DNA of 64,000 nt from an uncultured Erysipelotrichaceae bacterium. GTDB taxonomy: Bacteria > Bacillota_I > Bacilli_A > RFN20 > CAG-826. The notes beneath the pieces were generated by a model. It was not told the DNA's origin, did not search any database, and saw only the letters and a list, made by a program, of their open reading frames with translations. The position numbers and the translations under genes were made by a program. Positions 61,174-64,000 of the stretch are shown piece after piece. Position 1 is the stretch's first letter, and each line of letters starts with the position of its first letter. The DNA is taken from assembly GCA_947166565.1 (NCBI GenBank), contig CAMVEL010000001.1, forward strand, positions 98,823 through 162,822. Reading direction: 5' to 3'.

Positions 61174-61476
61174 ATGGCGATCTTCGGAGTTTACGAAAAC
61201 CCAGAGAACATCCGCGTCCCGGATGCCCTCCTCATCGCCCTTATCGCTATCCTTATCGTTTTCTTCGCCTTAGGAGTGGTCATCTTCATCACCTATCTCG
61301 CCCAAAAGGGCACCGATACGATTGAGAAGAAGATGAACATCCTCCCCCGTAAGGAGAATGCGATTCTAGCAAGCGATGAAGACGCGGTCGTCGCCGCTTT
61401 GACGGCCGTCATCGATTTCCACAAAGAGACGAAAAAGGATGCACGTATCGTCTCGATTACCAGAATTGAGGAGTAA
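61174..61476 (+). CDS. Oxaloacetate decarboxylase gamma-like membrane subunit
   Basis: A 100-residue protein with one membrane helix (ALLIALIAILIVFFALGVVIF) and a soluble tail DEDAVVAALTAVIDFHKETKKDARIVSITRIEE, the block found in OadG-like and methylmalonyl-CoA decarboxylase delta chains. It anchors the carboxyltransferase to the beta subunit. Starts 1 base after oadA; the Zn-binding His tail of classical OadG is absent. Confidence 0.85.
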   Translation: MAIFGVYENPENIRVPDALLIALIAILIVFFALGVVIFITYLAQKGTDTIEKKMNILPRKENAILASDEDAVVAALTAVIDFHKETKKDARIVSITRIEE

Positions 61477-61481
61477 CTGCT

Positions 61482-61844
61482 ATGAAAGTCTACAAAATCA
61501 AAGTCAACGGAAAAGCCTACCGCGTCGAGCTCGAGGCGGTCGAGGAGAATAACGCCGCGGCGCCAGCTGCCCCTAAGGCCGAATCCCCAAAGGAAGCCCA
61601 ACCGAAAGTCGTGGCCGCTGGACCGGTCCAAGGTCAGGAAGTCCTTTCCCCAATCCAAGGGCAGGTCACCAAAGTCTTGGTCAAGCCTGGCGATAAGGTC
61701 ACCAAAGGCACCGTTTTATGCGTTATCGAGGCGATGAAACTCGAAAACGACGTCGTCTCCCCATATGATGGCGAGGTCGCCGAGGTTCTTGTTTCCAAGG
61801 GAAGCAACGTGGCTTCCAAAGAAAGGATCGCGGTCATTCGTTAA
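61482..61844 (+). CDS. Biotin carrier protein of the decarboxylase
   Basis: A 120-residue carrier: short N-terminal domain (KVYKIKVNGKAYRVELEAVE), an Ala/Pro-rich linker (AAAPAAPKAESPKEA) and a biotinyl domain with VLCVIEAMKLENDVVSPYDG, where the Lys of EAMKLEN is biotinylated. It swings between the alpha and beta subunits carrying carboxybiotin. Similar free carriers are known in methylmalonyl-CoA and glutaconyl-CoA decarboxylases. Confidence 0.95.
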   Translation: MKVYKIKVNGKAYRVELEAVEENNAAAPAAPKAESPKEAQPKVVAAGPVQGQEVLSPIQGQVTKVLVKPGDKVTKGTVLCVIEAMKLENDVVSPYDGEVAEVLVSKGSNVASKERIAVIR

Positions 61845-61856
61845 GAAAGGGTGTTT

Positions 61857-63230
61857 ATGGAGAATTTTATAAAAACCATAAGTGCCTTCTTCGAGAGTAC
61901 GGGAGTCGCCGGGTTTTTCCGGAATGGCGGTTACCTCAACCTCATCATGATTCTCGTGGCTCTGCTTTTGCTTTTCCTCGCGATTCGCAAAAAGTTTGAG
62001 CCCTACCTCCTTTTGCCAATCGCCTTTGGGATGTTGCTAGTTAACCTCCCTGGCGTCGGCAAGGAAATATTCGCGAAGGGGGCCTCGACCTATGATGCGG
62101 TCTCCCTTTCCGCCAAAGCGGGTATCGACCTCGCCTCGGCTACCACCCTCCTTGGCCCTGATGGGATGAACCTCCAAGCGGGCCAAATGGTGAGCCTTGC
62201 GGAGATTCATACCTTCCTAGGCGACAATCCAAACATCATCGACGCGGTTTCAATCGCCCGTATCAACGATGCCTATAACGCCGATTACACCGGAATGTTT
62301 GGCTTCCTCTACTATGGGGTCAAATGGGGAATATATCCCTGCTTGATATTCCTTTGCATTGGTGCCACGACCGATTTCGGACCGCTTATTGCCAATAAGA
62401 AGACCATGCTTCTTGGCGCTGCGGCCCAACTTGGCATCTTCATCACCTTCATTGGCGCTATCGCGATTGGCAAAAACGGTCTTAGATGGACCGATTTCGA
62501 CGCCAATATCGCTTCCTCCATCGGTATCATCGGTGGAGCCGATGGCCCAACCGCGATTCTCGTCACGAGCAAACTCGCGCCCGATTACCTTTCTTCCATC
62601 GCTATCGTAGCCTATTCCTACATGGCCTTGGTCCCCGTCATCCAGCCTCCGATAATCCGCCTTCTCACCACGAAGAAGGAGAGGGCCATCAAGATGGAGA
62701 CCCCAAGGGATGTCAGCAAGCTTGAACGTATCCTCTTCCCGATCATCGTTACGATCGTCACCACCTTGATCGTTCCTTCCGCCGGACCTCTCATCGGCTG
62801 CTTGATGTTAGGTAACCTCATCAAGGAATCGGGTGTCGTTCCAAAGATTACCGAAACCCTCGCCAACAGTTTGATGTATATCGTCACCATCCTCCTTGGC
62901 GTCTGCGTTGGCTGCACGGCCGACGCCGCGACCTTCCTTAGGGTCGATACCCTCCTTATCTTCGTTCTCGGCATCATCGCCTTCGCCTTCGCGACCGCCT
63001 TTGGTGTGTTAGGAGGCAAGCTGATGTGCGTATTGACGAAGGGCAAGGTCAACCCGATGATCGGCGCAGCCGGCGTCTCCGCCGTTCCTATGGCCGCTAG
63101 GGTCGTCCATAAAGAAGGACTCAAGGAAGATCCGACGAATTTCCTCCTAATGCACGCGATGGGACCAAACGTCGCCGGGGTCATTGGCTCCGCGGTTGCC
63201 GCCGGTGTATTGCTGTTATTGTTCCTCTAA
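61857..63230 (+). CDS. oadB: Oxaloacetate decarboxylase beta subunit (Na+ pump)
   Basis: A 457-residue membrane protein with about nine segments. IGIIGGADGPTAILVTSKLAPDY near residue 220 is the conserved carboxybiotin/Na+ region (GGADGPTAI), and MIGAAGVSAVPMAARVVHK near 400 holds the second Na+-binding block. Decarboxylation of carboxybiotin drives two Na+ out per cycle. An inserted loop of about 50 residues (residues 75-125) between the first segments is longer than in enterobacterial OadB. ATG at 61857 has AAAGG upstream. Confidence 0.95.
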   Translation: MENFIKTISAFFESTGVAGFFRNGGYLNLIMILVALLLLFLAIRKKFEPYLLLPIAFGMLLVNLPGVGKEIFAKGASTYDAVSLSAKAGIDLASATTLLGPDGMNLQAGQMVSLAEIHTFLGDNPNIIDAVSIARINDAYNADYTGMFGFLYYGVKWGIYPCLIFLCIGATTDFGPLIANKKTMLLGAAAQLGIFITFIGAIAIGKNGLRWTDFDANIASSIGIIGGADGPTAILVTSKLAPDYLSSIAIVAYSYMALVPVIQPPIIRLLTTKKERAIKMETPRDVSKLERILFPIIVTIVTTLIVPSAGPLIGCLMLGNLIKESGVVPKITETLANSLMYIVTILLGVCVGCTADAATFLRVDTLLIFVLGIIAFAFATAFGVLGGKLMCVLTKGKVNPMIGAAGVSAVPMAARVVHKEGLKEDPTNFLLMHAMGPNVAGVIGSAVAAGVLLLLFL

Positions 63231-63243
63231 GCGATAAAACACA

Positions 63244-63954
63244 ATGGAAATCAAAGAGCTCCATTTCGAGGAAATCGATAGCACGTCCTCCTTCATTAAG
63301 AGGAATTGGACCTCGCTACCACCGTTTGCCTTCGTCTCCTCTTCCTTCCAAAAAGAAGGTAGGGGAAGAAACGATAGGAAATGGCTTTCCGAGAAAGGGA
63401 GCTCTTTATTATTCTCGCTTCTTATCAAGGACCATCCACTTTTGAACTATGGCCCTTTTCTTTCTCTTCCTTCCGCTGTATCCATATCGAAATTCCTAGA
63501 AAAAGAAGGAGTTGAAGGGGTCTCCATCAAATGGCCTAACGACATCTATATCCACGGTAAGAAAGTCGCGGGCATCCTCCTTGAAGGTTCATTGCCTGAT
63601 TATCTGATAATTGGAATCGGCATCAACCTTAATCAGCCTTCCTTCGAAGGCGAATACCGTAGACCCCCGACCTCTATTTTCCTAGAAACTGGAAAGAAGG
63701 TTGATGTTTCTTCCTTCAAAGATGGCCTTTTCCAAGCCATCATGGAGACTTTCCTTAAAGAGGACATGAAGGAATGTTGCCTCTCCTATTTTAAAACCCA
63801 TGATTTCCTTTTAGGAAAAAGGGGGTATCAAGGAAAAGACAAAAAGGAAGGGACCTTCCTAGGAGTGGATAAGGATTTCAATCTCCTTTTCAAGCTCGGC
63901 AACGAAATTCTCACCCTTTCTTCAGGCGAAGTATCCGCGATTGAAATCATTTAG
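63244..63954 (+). CDS. birA: Biotin-protein ligase, no DNA-binding domain
   Basis: A 236-residue monofunctional ligase: IDSTSSFIKRN, FQKEGRGRNDRKWLSEKGSSLLFS (the GRGR biotinyl-AMP loop), SIKWPNDIYIHGKKVAGILLEG (KWPND, catalytic Lys later in VAGILLE) and LIIGIGINLN are complete, with a small C-terminal SH3-like domain. No helix-turn-helix, so it does not repress. It lies 13 bases after oadB and would biotinylate the carrier protein of the same operon. The last 46 bases of the window hold no gene I can support. Confidence 0.95.
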   Translation: MEIKELHFEEIDSTSSFIKRNWTSLPPFAFVSSSFQKEGRGRNDRKWLSEKGSSLLFSLLIKDHPLLNYGPFLSLPSAVSISKFLEKEGVEGVSIKWPNDIYIHGKKVAGILLEGSLPDYLIIGIGINLNQPSFEGEYRRPPTSIFLETGKKVDVSSFKDGLFQAIMETFLKEDMKECCLSYFKTHDFLLGKRGYQGKDKKEGTFLGVDKDFNLLFKLGNEILTLSSGEVSAIEII

Positions 63955-64000
63955 CCCCATAACCCTTTTGATGCTTAATGCCCATAAGGATGCTATCCTT

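Overview
The window reads as a chromosomal segment of an uncultured, fermentative, low-to-medium GC member of the Bacillota, most likely Bacilli in the Erysipelotrichales/RF39/Tenericutes neighbourhood. I base this on the gene set (AddAB-type nuclease, RqcH, CarD-like factor, ECF-type BioY, PPi-type phosphofructokinase, PckA with a sodium-type oxaloacetate decarboxylase, F-type ATP synthase with a Na+-type c subunit). TGA is a normal stop codon, so this is not a code-4 Mollicute. Lineage assignment is inference; no rRNA is present.

Layout. 1-1505: 5' end of a pepF-like peptidase, a TetR regulator and an XRE regulator with four membrane segments. 1569-9813: a minus-strand operon of a small membrane-anchored protein and two giant full-length paralogous surface proteins, the last a lipoprotein. 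10099-11494: hypB and a CarD-like gene. 11569-15264: minus-strand membrane protein, MFS transporter, rdgB and a DUF2974-like hydrolase. 15491-18164: an AT-rich accessory pocket with three small proteins that join a Nif11/NHLP-type GG leader to a zinc ribbon, a possible decayed toxin locus next to IS-like repeats, a GC-rich secreted protein, and iteron-like palindromes, bounded by tRNA-Arg and tRNA-Gly. 18521-20641: thioredoxin, TraX-like and zinc-ribbon CPBP protease genes. 20730-24176: yigZ, pepP-like, glpK. 24332-35693: SWIM protein, SNF2 helicase, addB, addA and a DUF5677-like gene. 35770-39564: nucleoside kinase, PPi-phosphofructokinase, Pr6Pr-like protein. 39703-47891: complete ATP synthase operon atpIBEFHAGDC ending in an ATP-grasp gene. 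47924-54785: thioredoxin-like lipoprotein, pyrophosphatase, a VanZ-like protein carrying a large Ig-like insertion, LicA-like kinase, short RqcH, Nudix hydrolase, ZIP transporter. 54862-63954: gdhA, asnA, bioY, then pckA-oadA-oadG-biotin carrier-oadB-birA.

How it fits together. PckA running toward oxaloacetate would make ATP from PEP, and the decarboxylase would turn oxaloacetate into pyruvate while exporting Na+. The ATP synthase c subunit carries the Na+-type ES-T..Y signature plus a second carboxylate, so the Na+ gradient can be used directly. BioY and BirA supply and attach the biotin this route needs. PPi-dependent phosphofructokinase saves further ATP. GdhA and AsnA assimilate ammonium.

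The best candidates for undescribed biology are the leader/zinc-ribbon peptide cluster (with a TGTGGCA motif shared with the promoter of the XRE-membrane gene), the Na+ cycle with an Asp-Glu-Ser c-ring site, the giant paralogous surface proteins with an SD-sequestering hairpin between them, and the VanZ protein split by an extracellular insertion.
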